From Alkalihalobacillus sp. FSL W8-0930 (GTDB lineage Bacteria; Bacillota; Bacilli; Bacillales; Bacillaceae_D): a DNA stretch of 64,000 bases. The stretch covers positions 1,674,001 through 1,738,000 of the forward strand of contig CP150183.1 in NCBI GenBank assembly GCA_037965595.1, in the 5' to 3' direction. A model generated the notes under the pieces. The model ran no database searches and was not told the origin of the DNA. It worked only from the letters and a program-made list of their open reading frames with translations. The position numbers were made by a program, and so were the translations under genes. Below, in pieces: positions 16,953 through 25,484 of the stretch (position 1 is the stretch's first letter; each line of letters begins with the position of its first letter).

Positions 16953-17339
16953 ATGACTGACCCACGCTTAAAAGCTGAATTGCTATCTTGGTTTAATCAA
17001 AGAATGGATTTATCAAGTACACAAATCGATATTGTTGATGGTTTTGTATTTATGTTAAAGAAAGTAAATGCACAAACAAACCTCCGTACAGTAGGTTCAA
17101 AAGAGTTTCACCCACGCTTTTGGAGAGCTCATCATCGTGCATTTGGTTACCGTATCCGTACAAAAAGAGATGTGGAAGCGGCCAAACAGATGCATGAATT
17201 TTACCTCCGTATTGCTTTTCATGAAGAATTCCTCATGCATGATCAAAATCAAATGATTCTCTCGCCTAAAGGAAAAATGTATTTAACTTTATCAAAGGAA
17301 GATCAACTCGAACAAATCCTTACCCACATCTGGTCATGA
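16953..17339 (+). CDS. conserved-looking protein of unknown function
   Basis: A 128-residue soluble, basic and aromatic-rich protein that I do not recognise. Visible features: an N-terminal helix (DPRLKAELLSWFNQR), a central HPRFWRAHHRAFGYRIRTKRDV stretch rich in His/Arg, and a C-terminal MILSPKGKMYLTLSKEDQLEQIL segment that looks like the wing and last helix of a winged-helix fold. ATG 16953 is preferred (AAAGG nine bases upstream); the frame remains open upstream into the preceding terminator, which makes a longer form unlikely. A DNA- or RNA-binding role is only a guess. Confidence 0.65.
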   Translation: MTDPRLKAELLSWFNQRMDLSSTQIDIVDGFVFMLKKVNAQTNLRTVGSKEFHPRFWRAHHRAFGYRIRTKRDVEAAKQMHEFYLRIAFHEEFLMHDQNQMILSPKGKMYLTLSKEDQLEQILTHIWS

Positions 17340-17379
17340 ATATGAGCGAGTGAAACGCACAAACTAATCCAATCAGATT

Positions 17380-17408
17380 ACAACCAAACATCATCTTGTT
17401 TAGGTTGT
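17380..17408 (+). repeat. inverted repeat upstream of terC-like gene
   Basis: ACAACC-AAACA and TGTTT-GGTTGT arms around TCATCT, ending about 20 bases before the coding start. There is no T tract, so it is not an ordinary terminator; possibly a leader structure or operator. Confidence 0.4.
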
Positions 17409-17429
17409 ACTTATTGGAGGTCATCACGA

Positions 17430-18200
17430 ATGGATACCACGGTATGGCTTGAATATGCTTGGGTACTTGTTGTTCTTATTGGGCTAGAAGGTGTGCTTGC
17501 TGCTGATAATGCGGTTGTTTTAGCCATGGTTATCAGGCACCTACCTGATGATGAGCGGAAGAAAGCATTATTTTATGGCCTTGCAGGTGCGTTTGTTTTC
17601 CGTTTTGCATCGTTATTTTTAATCTCTTATTTAGTTGATGTCTGGCAAATTCAAGCGATCGGTGCAATTTACCTGCTTTATTTAGCGCTGCATTATATCT
17701 GGAGAAAATTTATTCTTCATAAAACGAAATCGGCTAAATCTGTAAAGGCTCCTGCGAGTTTTTGGAAAACCGTTTTAAAGGTAGAACTCGCTGATTTTGC
17801 TTTTGCGGTAGATTCGATCCTTGCTGCAGTAGCACTTGCCATGACATTGCCTGAGACTCCATTACCGAGAATTGGTCAAATGGATGGTGGGCAATTTTTT
17901 GTTGTGTTACTTGGGGGGATTGTTGGAATTGTCATCATGAGGTTTGCTGCGAGTAAATTCGTGGGCTTATTAGAGAAAAGGCCAAATCTTGAAACAGGTG
18001 CGTATGTTATTGTTGGCTGGGTTGGAGTGAAGCTTGCTGTGTTTACGTTAAGCCATCCTGATCTAGGCGTACTGCCCGTGCATTTTCCCGAATCAACGAC
18101 ATGGAAGCTTATTTTCTGGGGAGTGCTCGTTCTCATTATTATTATAAGTTGGGTTACATCCGGTAAAAAAGGAATCAAAGAAAAAGAGGCCGTGACATAA
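17430..18200 (+). CDS. TerC-family integral membrane protein (YkoY-like)
   Basis: A 256-residue protein with about seven membrane helices and the TerC signatures: GLEGVLAADNAVVLAMV near residue 18 and VELADFAFAVDSILAAVAL near residue 115, each with an acidic residue inside a membrane helix. Bacillus TerC proteins (YceF, YkoY) export or load Mn2+ to exoenzymes during Sec secretion. I looked for a yybP-ykoY manganese riboswitch upstream and did not see one. GGAGGTCA precedes the ATG. Terminated by a bidirectional hairpin. Confidence 0.88.
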   Translation: MDTTVWLEYAWVLVVLIGLEGVLAADNAVVLAMVIRHLPDDERKKALFYGLAGAFVFRFASLFLISYLVDVWQIQAIGAIYLLYLALHYIWRKFILHKTKSAKSVKAPASFWKTVLKVELADFAFAVDSILAAVALAMTLPETPLPRIGQMDGGQFFVVLLGGIVGIVIMRFAASKFVGLLEKRPNLETGAYVIVGWVGVKLAVFTLSHPDLGVLPVHFPESTTWKLIFWGVLVLIIIISWVTSGKKGIKEKEAVT

Positions 18201-18220
18201 CTAATAAATAATGAAAAAAC

Positions 18221-18263
18221 GGCGAATGATTCTACGATTGAATCATTCGCCATTTGTGTTTTT
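18221..18263. terminator. bidirectional terminator after terC-like gene
   Basis: A perfect 12-pair stem (GGCGAATGATTC at 18221-18232 with GAATCATTCGCC at 18240-18251), followed by T-rich sequence on the plus strand and by six T's on the minus strand. It can end the terC-like transcript and transcripts leaving serA. Confidence 0.9.
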
Positions 18264-18269
18264 GAGAAA

Positions 18270-18396
18270 ACAAGCGGAGGGAGAACCCGAGACTCCTACG
18301 GAACAGAACGCGGTGAAGACACTGTAGCGGCGCTTTTCCCGCGGAGGGGGCTGAGGCCGTTCTTGTGGGTGCGAGGGATTCTCCTGTAGCGGATTT
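18270..18396. repeat. structured GC-rich intergenic element of Bacillaceae type
   Basis: A non-coding block of about 125 bases, richer in G than its surroundings. The ends can pair (GGAGAA near 18279 with TTCTCC near 18380) and inner blocks can pair (CGGAACAGAACG with GGCCGTTCTTG; CCGCGG in the middle), giving a cruciform or multi-arm fold. The wording GGAGGGAGAACCCGAGACTC ... GGGGGCTGAGGCCG ... GCGAGGGATTCTCC is one I recall from recurrent intergenic repeats in alkaliphilic Bacillus genomes. Only one copy is in this window. No open frame or ribosome site is present. Confidence 0.55.
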
Positions 18397-18453
18397 GTTG
18401 CGATATTCGTGCTTTATCTCGCTACATAATGTTATGTCCGAGCCTCTTCGTAG

Positions 18454-20076
18454 TTAACATTCGATCGTTTCTGCAAATTGAATCTCATCGATCTCTTGTA
18501 GGTGATCAATAACAATTTGATCAACAAGCTTATCTACGGTTACAAGCATGATGGCTTGACCACCTGCTTCTTGTCTACCTACTTGCATCGTTGCGATATT
18601 TACATCGTGCTCGGCAAGAAGTTGACCCATCTTTCCGATTACACCTGGTTTATCGTTGTGTTGAATGTAGAGAATATGTCCCTCAGGAATGAAATCAACA
18701 GAGAATCCATTCATATTGACGATTCGTGCGCCATATTCTTTTACATACGTTCCTTGAATAGAGAAAGAGCGTTCTTCTCCTTTAACAACGGCGTGAATGA
18801 GGTTTGAGTAACCAAACGTATCTGACACTTGTTTTTCTCCAAAGCTGATGCCACGTTCTTTTGCAATTAATGAAGCATTTACATCATTCACTGCAGCATC
18901 TACTCTAGGCTGCAGGAATCCAGCAATTAAGCTTCTTGTCGTAATGGTTGTTTCAAAATTTGCGACATTGCCGCTATAATGTACATCGATTTCTTGAACA
19001 GGCGTACGAAGAACCTGAGACAGAATATTCCCCATTTTTTTCGTTAGTTGATAATATGGTTTTACTTTTTCATAAACCTCTTTTGAGAGTGTAGGTAAGT
19101 TAATTGAGTTTGTAGCTGGTGAACCTTGTAGAAAATGAAGAACTTCTTCAGATACTTGTGATGCTACATTTAATTGAGCCTCTTTTGTAGATGCTGCGAT
19201 ATGAGGTGTAGCAATCACATTATCAAAATCCAAGAGCTCACGGTCTGTTGCAGGTTCCTCAACAAATACATCTAGTGCAGCTCCGGCGACATGACCATTC
19301 GCTAAGTAATGCTTTAATGCTTGCTCATCTATAATTCCACCGCGTGCACAGTTGATAAGGAATACACCAGGTTTTGTTTTCGCGATGTTTTTCATACCTA
19401 AAAGACCTTTAGTCTCTTTTGTTAGTGGAGTATGGACAGTAATGATATCAGCGGCAGCTAACACTTCGTCAACAGAACCAAGCTCAACGCCAAGTTTCTC
19501 GGCACGATCCTTTGTTAAAAATGGATCAAATACGATAAGCTTCATCTCGAATGCTTTTGCACGTTGGGCAATCTGTGAGCCAATTCGACCAAAACCAATG
19601 ATTCCAAGTGTTTTTAAACGAAGCTCAGATCCTTGATATTTGCTACGATTCCATTGACCAGCTTTAATCGAAGCGTTCGCTTGTGGAATATTTCGTAACA
19701 ACGAGCTCATCATGGCAAAGGTATGTTCAGCTGTTGAAATGGTGTTACCGTCTGGTGCGTTAACGACAACAACTCCGTGCTTGGTTGCTGCATCAAGGTC
19801 AACGTTATCTACACCGACACCAGCTCTTGCAACAATTTTTAAATTAGGCATTTTTGACAACAATTCATCTGTTACCGTTGTTGCACTGCGAATAAGTAGC
19901 GCATCAAACACAGATAAGTCCTCTACATCATTCACATTTTGCTGTACACATGTGACAAGATCACTTTCAAGTAAAGGTTGAAGTCCTTCTTTACTCATTG
20001 CATCAGATACAAGGATCTGAAACACACCTGTTTTCACGTTTTGTTCTTCTGTCTCTGCTACCATTTGATGTTCCAT
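18454..20076 (-). CDS. serA: D-3-phosphoglycerate dehydrogenase
   Basis: A 540-residue enzyme for the first step of serine synthesis (3-phosphoglycerate to 3-phosphohydroxypyruvate, NAD-dependent). The catalytic/NAD domain shows LGIIGFGRIGSQIAQRAKAF (GxGxxG), NCARGGIIDEQAL, and catalytic Asp/Glu and His (ATPHIAASTKEAQ). An intervening ASB domain (about 330-460) and a C-terminal ACT domain (about 468-540, GHILYIQHNDKPGVIGKMG) follow, marking the long allosteric form. The N-terminus is about 16 residues longer than usual; AAAGGAG ten bases before ATG 20076 supports it, though a start near residue 28 is possible. Controlled by a T-box leader. Confidence 0.95.
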   Translation of the reverse strand: MEHQMVAETEEQNVKTGVFQILVSDAMSKEGLQPLLESDLVTCVQQNVNDVEDLSVFDALLIRSATTVTDELLSKMPNLKIVARAGVGVDNVDLDAATKHGVVVVNAPDGNTISTAEHTFAMMSSLLRNIPQANASIKAGQWNRSKYQGSELRLKTLGIIGFGRIGSQIAQRAKAFEMKLIVFDPFLTKDRAEKLGVELGSVDEVLAAADIITVHTPLTKETKGLLGMKNIAKTKPGVFLINCARGGIIDEQALKHYLANGHVAGAALDVFVEEPATDRELLDFDNVIATPHIAASTKEAQLNVASQVSEEVLHFLQGSPATNSINLPTLSKEVYEKVKPYYQLTKKMGNILSQVLRTPVQEIDVHYSGNVANFETTITTRSLIAGFLQPRVDAAVNDVNASLIAKERGISFGEKQVSDTFGYSNLIHAVVKGEERSFSIQGTYVKEYGARIVNMNGFSVDFIPEGHILYIQHNDKPGVIGKMGQLLAEHDVNIATMQVGRQEAGGQAIMLVTVDKLVDQIVIDHLQEIDEIQFAETIEC

Positions 20077-20139
20077 TCTCCAACCACTCCTTTGAGTACT
20101 ATATTACTTTGTCGCGGCACTGTGAAAGCGTTAATCTAT

Positions 20140-20395
20140 AAAAAAACTTCGCTCCTCACAACAAAATGTCGTGAGGGGCGAAGTCCGCGGTACCACCCTC
20201 ATCATCTGAACACAAAAAACGTTCAGCTCTCATAGAGATCTCAATAACGATAACGGGTAAACCCGAATACACCTACTAAAGGTTCAATGTATTAACTCGG
20301 AAGGGCTATCCAAAAAGATTCTTACTGACTTTCACCACCCGTCAGCTCTCTAAAAAGAAACCTTTTTTTCATTCTTCCTCAATGTTTTTATTCAT
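20140..20395 (-). promoter_or_regulatory. T-box riboswitch leader of serA
   Basis: Read on the minus strand, the leader has a Stem I region (AGAGAGCTGAC then GGTGGTGAAAGTCAG near 20350-20315), a long middle part, and the hallmark T-box GGGTGGTACCGCG at 20198-20186. A terminator follows at once: ACTTCGC-CCTCACgACA and its complement with a TTTT loop, then seven T's (20184-20140). The T-box can pair with uncharged tRNA acceptor NCCA to form the antiterminator. Serine is expected from the gene controlled; both TCC and AGT, serine codons, occur in the probable specifier segment CCTTCCGAGTTAA, and I cannot tell which is used without folding. Confidence 0.92.
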
Positions 20396-20425
20396 ATGAT
20401 AATTTGAAAGTTCTAATTGTAAGAT

Positions 20426-20454
20426 AATTTATCATAATGAATGAACCCTGTCAA
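20426..20454 (-). promoter_or_regulatory. sigma-A promoter of serA
   Basis: On the minus strand, TTGACA (20454-20449), a 17-base spacer and TAAATT (20431-20426). Transcription would start near 20418, just before the T-box leader. The -35 is perfect. Confidence 0.75.
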
Positions 20455-20508
20455 CAGACCATTTTAATGAGTTAATTAGAGTAGAACGTACAAAAAGGAG
20501 GGGGATTT

Positions 20509-21567
20509 TTGAGGACGTACCTTGCCACTATTGGAGATACCGTTTCAATCATTGCGTTTAAACATGGCATCAGACCCATTGATATTCTTTTACTTAATCC
20601 ATCCATTCGCTTTGAACAGGATTATATTTATCCAGGGATGAGAGTACAAATTCCTGAACATGCATCGCTTCAACTCACCAGCAGTGAAGAAGATGATTTG
20701 TTGTGTGAATATGGTCACGCTCAGCTCGAAGACGACCGACTCATACTTCAGAAACTAGGTCTTAAGTCAACCATCATTGGCCATTCCGTAATGGGTCAGC
20801 CGATTTATGCATGGAGAATTGGGGTGGGCAAACGGTCATGCTTTTACTCTGGAGGTTGGCATGCAAATGAATGGCATACGTCAAAATTTTTAAGTCGATT
20901 CCTTCTTAACGCAGTTAAACATCTTAAACAAGATAAAAAATGGCAAGGATATTCATTAACCGATTTATTTGCAAGCATTCAGCTTCACATTGTACCTATG
21001 GTGAATCCTGATGGAATTGATTTAGTGTTGCAGGGAATATATGATGGTCATCCACATCAACGCAATGTACTTGAGATTAATCAAGGAATCAAGCGTTTTA
21101 ATCATTGGTCAGCAAATATTCGTGGGGTCGATCTAAATCATCAATGGCCAGCAGGATGGGATGAAGAAGCAAAAGGAAGCCCGCAGAAGCCCTGGCCACG
21201 TCACTACGGAGGACCACATCCATTATCTGAGCCTGAAGCCATGGCTGTTTATCAGTATGTTCAACGAATAGAACCAGATTATGTGTTAGCCTTCCACTCA
21301 CAGGGTCAGGTTATTTATTGGGGCTACCGGAACTTAGAATCAAAACAAAGCAAAGAGATGGTTGATAAGCTGTGTCAGGTTAGCTCCTACACGGCGGTGC
21401 ATACAGCAGATAGCGATGCAGGCTTTAAAGATTGGTTTATTAAAGAAACTAACCGATCAGGCTTTACGATTGAGGTAGGCACCGGAATAAATCCACTCCC
21501 ACCACAGTCTTTCTCAGAGATCTGGACAAATAATGTGCCTCTTGCTTTAAAAGGACTAGAGCTATAA
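20509..21567 (+). CDS. yqgT: gamma-D-glutamyl-L-diamino acid endopeptidase (M14, LysM)
   Basis: A 352-residue peptidoglycan/muropeptide hydrolase: an N-terminal LysM domain (about residues 2-47, GDTVSIIAFKHGIRPIDILLLNPS ... PGMRVQIP) and an M14 zinc carboxypeptidase domain. Zinc ligands are H and E in GGWHANEW and His in LAFHSQGQ; the catalytic Glu is in FTIEVGTG. This matches B. subtilis YqgT and Lysinibacillus endopeptidase I, which cut gamma-D-Glu-diaminopimelate bonds. There is no signal peptide, suggesting a cytoplasmic, mother-cell or spore role. TTG 20509 follows AAAGGAGGGGG, a strong ribosome site. Confidence 0.87.
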   Translation: MRTYLATIGDTVSIIAFKHGIRPIDILLLNPSIRFEQDYIYPGMRVQIPEHASLQLTSSEEDDLLCEYGHAQLEDDRLILQKLGLKSTIIGHSVMGQPIYAWRIGVGKRSCFYSGGWHANEWHTSKFLSRFLLNAVKHLKQDKKWQGYSLTDLFASIQLHIVPMVNPDGIDLVLQGIYDGHPHQRNVLEINQGIKRFNHWSANIRGVDLNHQWPAGWDEEAKGSPQKPWPRHYGGPHPLSEPEAMAVYQYVQRIEPDYVLAFHSQGQVIYWGYRNLESKQSKEMVDKLCQVSSYTAVHTADSDAGFKDWFIKETNRSGFTIEVGTGINPLPPQSFSEIWTNNVPLALKGLEL

Positions 21568-21568
21568 A

Positions 21569-21604
21569 AAAAGGCTTTCCTCTAAAAAGAGGTAAGCCTT
21601 TTTT

Positions 21605-21605
<1 letters not shown>
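21569..21605. terminator. bidirectional terminator between yqgT and fer
   Basis: AAAGGCTT-CCTCT and AGAGG-AAGCCTTTTTT form a long stem with an A-rich loop; A's on the left make it work in both directions for these convergent genes. Confidence 0.88.
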
Positions 21606-21853
<248 letters not shown>

Positions 21854-21929
21854 TTATGTATACCTCCATTCAAGCGAACTTTCCCACTAAGACAGTATGT
21901 CGATCATAGGGAGTGCATTATCTTTACCT

Positions 21930-21958
21930 ATTGTAAAGTGTACCCGTTTTTTTTTCAA
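21930..21958 (-). promoter_or_regulatory. sigma-A promoter of fer
   Basis: On the minus strand, TTGAAA (21958-21953), 17-base spacer, TACAAT (21935-21930); each hexamer matches consensus at five of six positions. The start lies about 75 bases before the coding region. Confidence 0.7.
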
Positions 21959-22048
21959 CTGAATCGTACAATCATTTGGTAGAATCCTATGCAATAGGAT
22001 GAAATTACTTGAAAAACAAGCCTAATCGAACAATATCAGCAAGAATTT

Positions 22049-22057
22049 TGGTACAAT
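22049..22057 (+). promoter_or_regulatory. candidate extended -10 promoter of ypbB-recQ
   Basis: TGGTACAAT at 22049-22057 is an extended -10; no good -35 is visible. It lies 36 bases upstream of ypbB. A short palindrome (ATCCTAT-GCA-ATAGGAT, 21984-22000) lies between this promoter and the fer promoter. Confidence 0.4.
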
Positions 22058-22093
22058 ATGTAGAAGAAGAACGGATGGTAAGGGGTTAAGAAT

Positions 22094-23158
22094 ATGAAGG
22101 AAGAGATACTTCTGACAATGTTATCGGCCTATAAGGGTGAGCGTACGATTTACGGAGCCCAGCATATATTACAAGGAAAAAAGTCCGCGCAGTCGATCCA
22201 GGACGGTCATTTCTTTTCTCTTCTTCCTTATTTTCGTTTATTCCCTCAGATAACGAGAGAAGAAGTAGAACAACTCGTTACCTCACTTGAATCTAAACAA
22301 TTGATCGTTTTAGGTGAGGAGCACCGTGCGACGTTAACGGATAAAGGAAAGGCTAAAGTAAAGTCATTTAAACAAGAACATGCATTTGTTCATCAATTAG
22401 ATGGCTGGAAGTACCTTAAGCTTACCGAATCTTTTTGGTTAAGATTAACTCTTTGCATTCAATCACTTACTCAACTTCACTTAAATCAATCATCGTTTAT
22501 TCCCATTACATCTAACCGAGATATTCAGAAATGGGTAAAACGACAACTACTAAAAAATAAAGTTCAACAGCAAGAGGAATTAGATTCTCTCTATCGGGAT
22601 CTGTTAGCGTTTCTTGACACTTGTTCAGACCTTGAAGCAAAAATCTTTGTAGGTCAGCTTTCTTCTCCTTCACAAATAGGGTTAACAATCTTTCAACTAG
22701 CAGAACAGCTTCATGTTAATGAAGATTACGTCTATGTTTTACATCGAGCAACCCTACATAAGTTATTTCGAACATTACTAAACGGTCAATATCCATCGTT
22801 GCGGCCTTTTATTGGGGAGCTTCAAGAGCATCATTTTTCAACTGAAACAGCAAACAAAACAGCAGAGTTGTTAAAACGAGGGTTAACCATTGATGAGATT
22901 GTCGAAAAAAGAAGATTAAAGAGGAATACGATCGAAGACCATGTAGTAGAACTGGCTTTATATGATCCATCATTTTCTATTCGTCCTTACATTACCGAAG
23001 CGGACTATCGACAAATCATTGCAGCTGCAGAAAAGCTAAACACTTTAAAGCTCAAGCAATTAAGAGAACACGTAGGTCATTCAATCAGTTATTTTATGAT
23101 TCGGATTGCGTTAACAAGAAAGGATTCTTCATATGAATCTGCACAAAGCACTTTATGA
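22094..23158 (+). CDS. ypbB: YpbB family helix-turn-helix protein
   Basis: A 354-residue protein that corresponds by position and character to B. subtilis YpbB. Mostly helical, no membrane segment. Near residues 260-290 is a GLTIDEIVEKRRLKRNTIEDHVVELAL stretch, a helix-turn-helix of the kind found at the C-terminus of RecQ-type helicases (the HRDC/HTH-40 region). Since the adjacent RecQ lacks that domain, YpbB probably acts with it. The last 26 bases overlap recQ. Exact biochemical role unknown. Confidence 0.82.
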   Translation: MKEEILLTMLSAYKGERTIYGAQHILQGKKSAQSIQDGHFFSLLPYFRLFPQITREEVEQLVTSLESKQLIVLGEEHRATLTDKGKAKVKSFKQEHAFVHQLDGWKYLKLTESFWLRLTLCIQSLTQLHLNQSSFIPITSNRDIQKWVKRQLLKNKVQQQEELDSLYRDLLAFLDTCSDLEAKIFVGQLSSPSQIGLTIFQLAEQLHVNEDYVYVLHRATLHKLFRTLLNGQYPSLRPFIGELQEHHFSTETANKTAELLKRGLTIDEIVEKRRLKRNTIEDHVVELALYDPSFSIRPYITEADYRQIIAAAEKLNTLKLKQLREHVGHSISYFMIRIALTRKDSSYESAQSTL

Positions 23159-24650
23159 ATGGTTTGGGTATTCCGAATTTAGAATGGGACAAGAAGAAAT
23201 TATTCACTCCCTGTTAAAGGGTAAGGATGTTCTTGCAATGCTTCCAACTGGTACGGGAAAGTCAATGTGTTATCAGCTTCCTGCTTTGATGTCAGATGGA
23301 TTAACACTCGTCATTTCACCATTGTTATCTCTTATGCAGGACCAGGTTCAAGAGTTAAAAAGTAATGGAATTAAGCGGGTGGCCGCACTAAATAGTATGA
23401 CTCAATCAGATGAACGAGATGAGATTTTCAATCAGCTTGATCGCTACCAATTGCTGTACTTGTCACCAGAAATGCTGCAATCAGATTGGGTTATTGCAAG
23501 GATTAATCGAGTGAAGGTTACATACATTGTTGTAGATGAAGCGCATTGTATTTCGCACTGGGGGAAATCATTCCGGACGGATTACCGAAAACTTGCACCT
23601 GTTCGTAAGAAATTAGGAAATCCGCCATGTCTGGCTATTACGGCAACAGCGACTAAATTAGTTCAAGTTGATATCATTCAACAATTGGAGCTTCAATCTG
23701 TAGAGACTTATCTTTATAGTGTGGATCGGCCGACGATTGCTCAGCACGTGCAGGAAGCGTCTTCTAATCAACATAAACTTGAACAACTAAGTGAATATGT
23801 CGGGTCGTTGTCAGGCCCGGGTGTTATTTATTTTCAAACTCGAAAATGGGCAGAGTCAGCATCTGATTATTTAAGACAGCAGGGACATAATGGAGTGAGC
23901 TATTATCATGGTGGAATGGTTCATGAAGACCGTTTATTGATTCAACAACAATTTATGAGTGGTAAGCTTCAGTTAATTTGCTGTACAAGTGCTTTTGGCA
24001 TGGGTGTGAACAAATCTGATATTCGGTACGTCATTCATTTTCAACCGCCACTGGACCTTGAATCCTATTTGCAAGAGAGTGGACGAGCGGGTCGAGATGG
24101 GGAAAAGAGTATATCGATTGTTATGTACAGTCATGAAGACCTTATGTTATCGCATTCTATGATTCAAAAGGATACGCTGGATGAATTTCAGCTAAAAACA
24201 ATCTTAACAGAGGTATCGAGGGGCAAAGTTTTAAGTGAACCTGAGGAGAGATCAATTTGTGCAGCTGTACATTGTTCAGATACAGCCTATCAGATCGTGA
24301 AACATGAGTTAGAAAACGCGGGGTATGTGTATAAAAACGATTGGAAAGCGTTTGTAGTGGAAGAGGTATATCCATTGATAAAAAGTAAACTTGATGAACA
24401 TGTAAAAGTGATGGAAGAACGACTACAATCGATGTGGAAATGGATAAAAACAGAAGACTGCAAACGAGAAACGATCCTTCATTATTTTAGTGAAGAGTTG
24501 GAACATAAGCCGGACGCTTGTTGTACGTCGTGTGGGTTACGAATCAAGGATTCCTTTAAGCAGGAACCTATAGAGGAAACTACAAATGATGAAGCAATGA
24601 ATTGGCGAGACCAGCTTGATCTCCTATTTTTAAAAGGCGTGAAACAATGA
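23133..24650 (+). CDS. recQ: ATP-dependent DNA helicase RecQ (short form)
   Basis: A 505-residue 3'-5' DNA helicase: Walker A LPTGTGKSMCYQLPAL, motif Ia ISPLLSLMQDQV, DEAH box in VVDEAHCISHWG, motif III ITATATK, motif V and VI in TSAFGMGVNKSDIRYVIHF and QESGRAGRDG. A zinc-binding RecQ-C region ends the protein (CKRETILHYFSEEL ... CCTSC). There is no HRDC domain; the HTH partner is probably YpbB, whose gene overlaps. It repairs stalled forks and recombination intermediates. Its stop overlaps ypbD. Confidence 0.93.
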   Translation: MNLHKALYEWFGYSEFRMGQEEIIHSLLKGKDVLAMLPTGTGKSMCYQLPALMSDGLTLVISPLLSLMQDQVQELKSNGIKRVAALNSMTQSDERDEIFNQLDRYQLLYLSPEMLQSDWVIARINRVKVTYIVVDEAHCISHWGKSFRTDYRKLAPVRKKLGNPPCLAITATATKLVQVDIIQQLELQSVETYLYSVDRPTIAQHVQEASSNQHKLEQLSEYVGSLSGPGVIYFQTRKWAESASDYLRQQGHNGVSYYHGGMVHEDRLLIQQQFMSGKLQLICCTSAFGMGVNKSDIRYVIHFQPPLDLESYLQESGRAGRDGEKSISIVMYSHEDLMLSHSMIQKDTLDEFQLKTILTEVSRGKVLSEPEERSICAAVHCSDTAYQIVKHELENAGYVYKNDWKAFVVEEVYPLIKSKLDEHVKVMEERLQSMWKWIKTEDCKRETILHYFSEELEHKPDACCTSCGLRIKDSFKQEPIEETTNDEAMNWRDQLDLLFLKGVKQ

Positions 24651-25246
24651 AAGAAGAGAATGTTAAAAATATAAAATATATGTCGACGAGAATTCTCTAT
24701 CTTAACGCGTATCTGACGCAGGTCGTTCTTTTGCTACTTGCTGGAGCATTGATATGGGTTTTTAACATTCCTCTAGAACAAATGATTCGTTTACAGTCCG
24801 AAGTTCTGTTTTCAATGATAGGAATAGGTCTGCTTGTTGCAGGTATCGTCTTACTTTGCGAGTGGGTATTAACGAAAATTGTCTCTAAAGAGGCCCTGGA
24901 TGACGGGGGCATCAATAAACTAATTTTTGGACGAATGTCCGTTATTCATATCTTGATTTTTTGTTTATTAGTAAGTGTAGTTGAAGAATTGTTATTCCGG
25001 GCGGTCATTCAAACGCTGATTGGTTTAGTGGGGGCAAGCTTGCTCTTTGCTATTATTCATGTGCGTTACTTAAGAAAACCTGTACTCTTCGGAGTAATGG
25101 TTACCGTTAGTTTTAGCTTGGGTTTGCTTTTTCAATGGACAAATCATTTAGTGGCACCAATCACCGCGCATTTTTTTATTAACTTTATTGCTGCGTTGTT
25201 TATTCGTTTTCCCTTAAAGAAATCAACAAGGAGTGAGATTCATTGA
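24647..25246 (+). CDS. ypbD: CPBP-family intramembrane metalloprotease (YpbD)
   Basis: A 199-residue membrane protein with about five to six helices and the CAAX-protease/bacteriocin-processing (ABI) motifs: VVEELLFRAVIQ (EExxxR) near residue 105, His in IIHVRYLRKP, and His in APITAHFFINFIAAL. Such proteases cleave membrane substrates; the YpbD target is unknown. ATG overlaps the recQ stop (ATGA), so translation is coupled. Confidence 0.88.
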   Translation: MKEENVKNIKYMSTRILYLNAYLTQVVLLLLAGALIWVFNIPLEQMIRLQSEVLFSMIGIGLLVAGIVLLCEWVLTKIVSKEALDDGGINKLIFGRMSVIHILIFCLLVSVVEELLFRAVIQTLIGLVGASLLFAIIHVRYLRKPVLFGVMVTVSFSLGLLFQWTNHLVAPITAHFFINFIAALFIRFPLKKSTRSEIH

Positions 25247-25431
25247 GTGCTGAGAGAAAAACGCGATCTGAAGAAGTGAATGAACAAATGTCAGAAACAT
25301 TGCCTCCGCGAGCTGAAAGAAGAGAGCAGAGGCAACGCCAGAGAAAGAGTGCGACCTTTCCGTTAGCAAGGGTATTACTTGTTTTATTTTTAGGATTAGT
25401 TGGAATGGCAATCTTTTTAGGTTCGAGATAG
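25243..25431 (+). CDS. ypbE: YpbE-like short membrane protein lacking a LysM domain
   Basis: A 62-residue protein: charged, Arg/Gln/Glu-rich N-terminal half (RAERREQRQRQRK) and a C-terminal membrane helix (VLLVLFLGLVGMAIFL). Position between ypbD and ypbF and the RR-rich head followed by one helix match the N-terminus of B. subtilis YpbE, but YpbE is much longer and ends in a LysM domain, which is absent here; a stop follows the helix at once and no LysM-like sequence occurs before ypbF. TTG start after AAGGAG, overlapping the ypbD stop. Confidence 0.65.
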   Translation: MSAERKTRSEEVNEQMSETLPPRAERREQRQRQRKSATFPLARVLLVLFLGLVGMAIFLGSR

Positions 25432-25484
25432 TTCTAAAGCATGGCATTCATTTATATAGTAGATAGAAAAAGGGAGCTACTTGA

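Noticed and set aside
17340-17429. Possible yybP-ykoY manganese riboswitch upstream of the terC-like gene
   Set aside because: The region is only 90 bases and lacks the conserved aptamer loops; only a simple inverted repeat is present.
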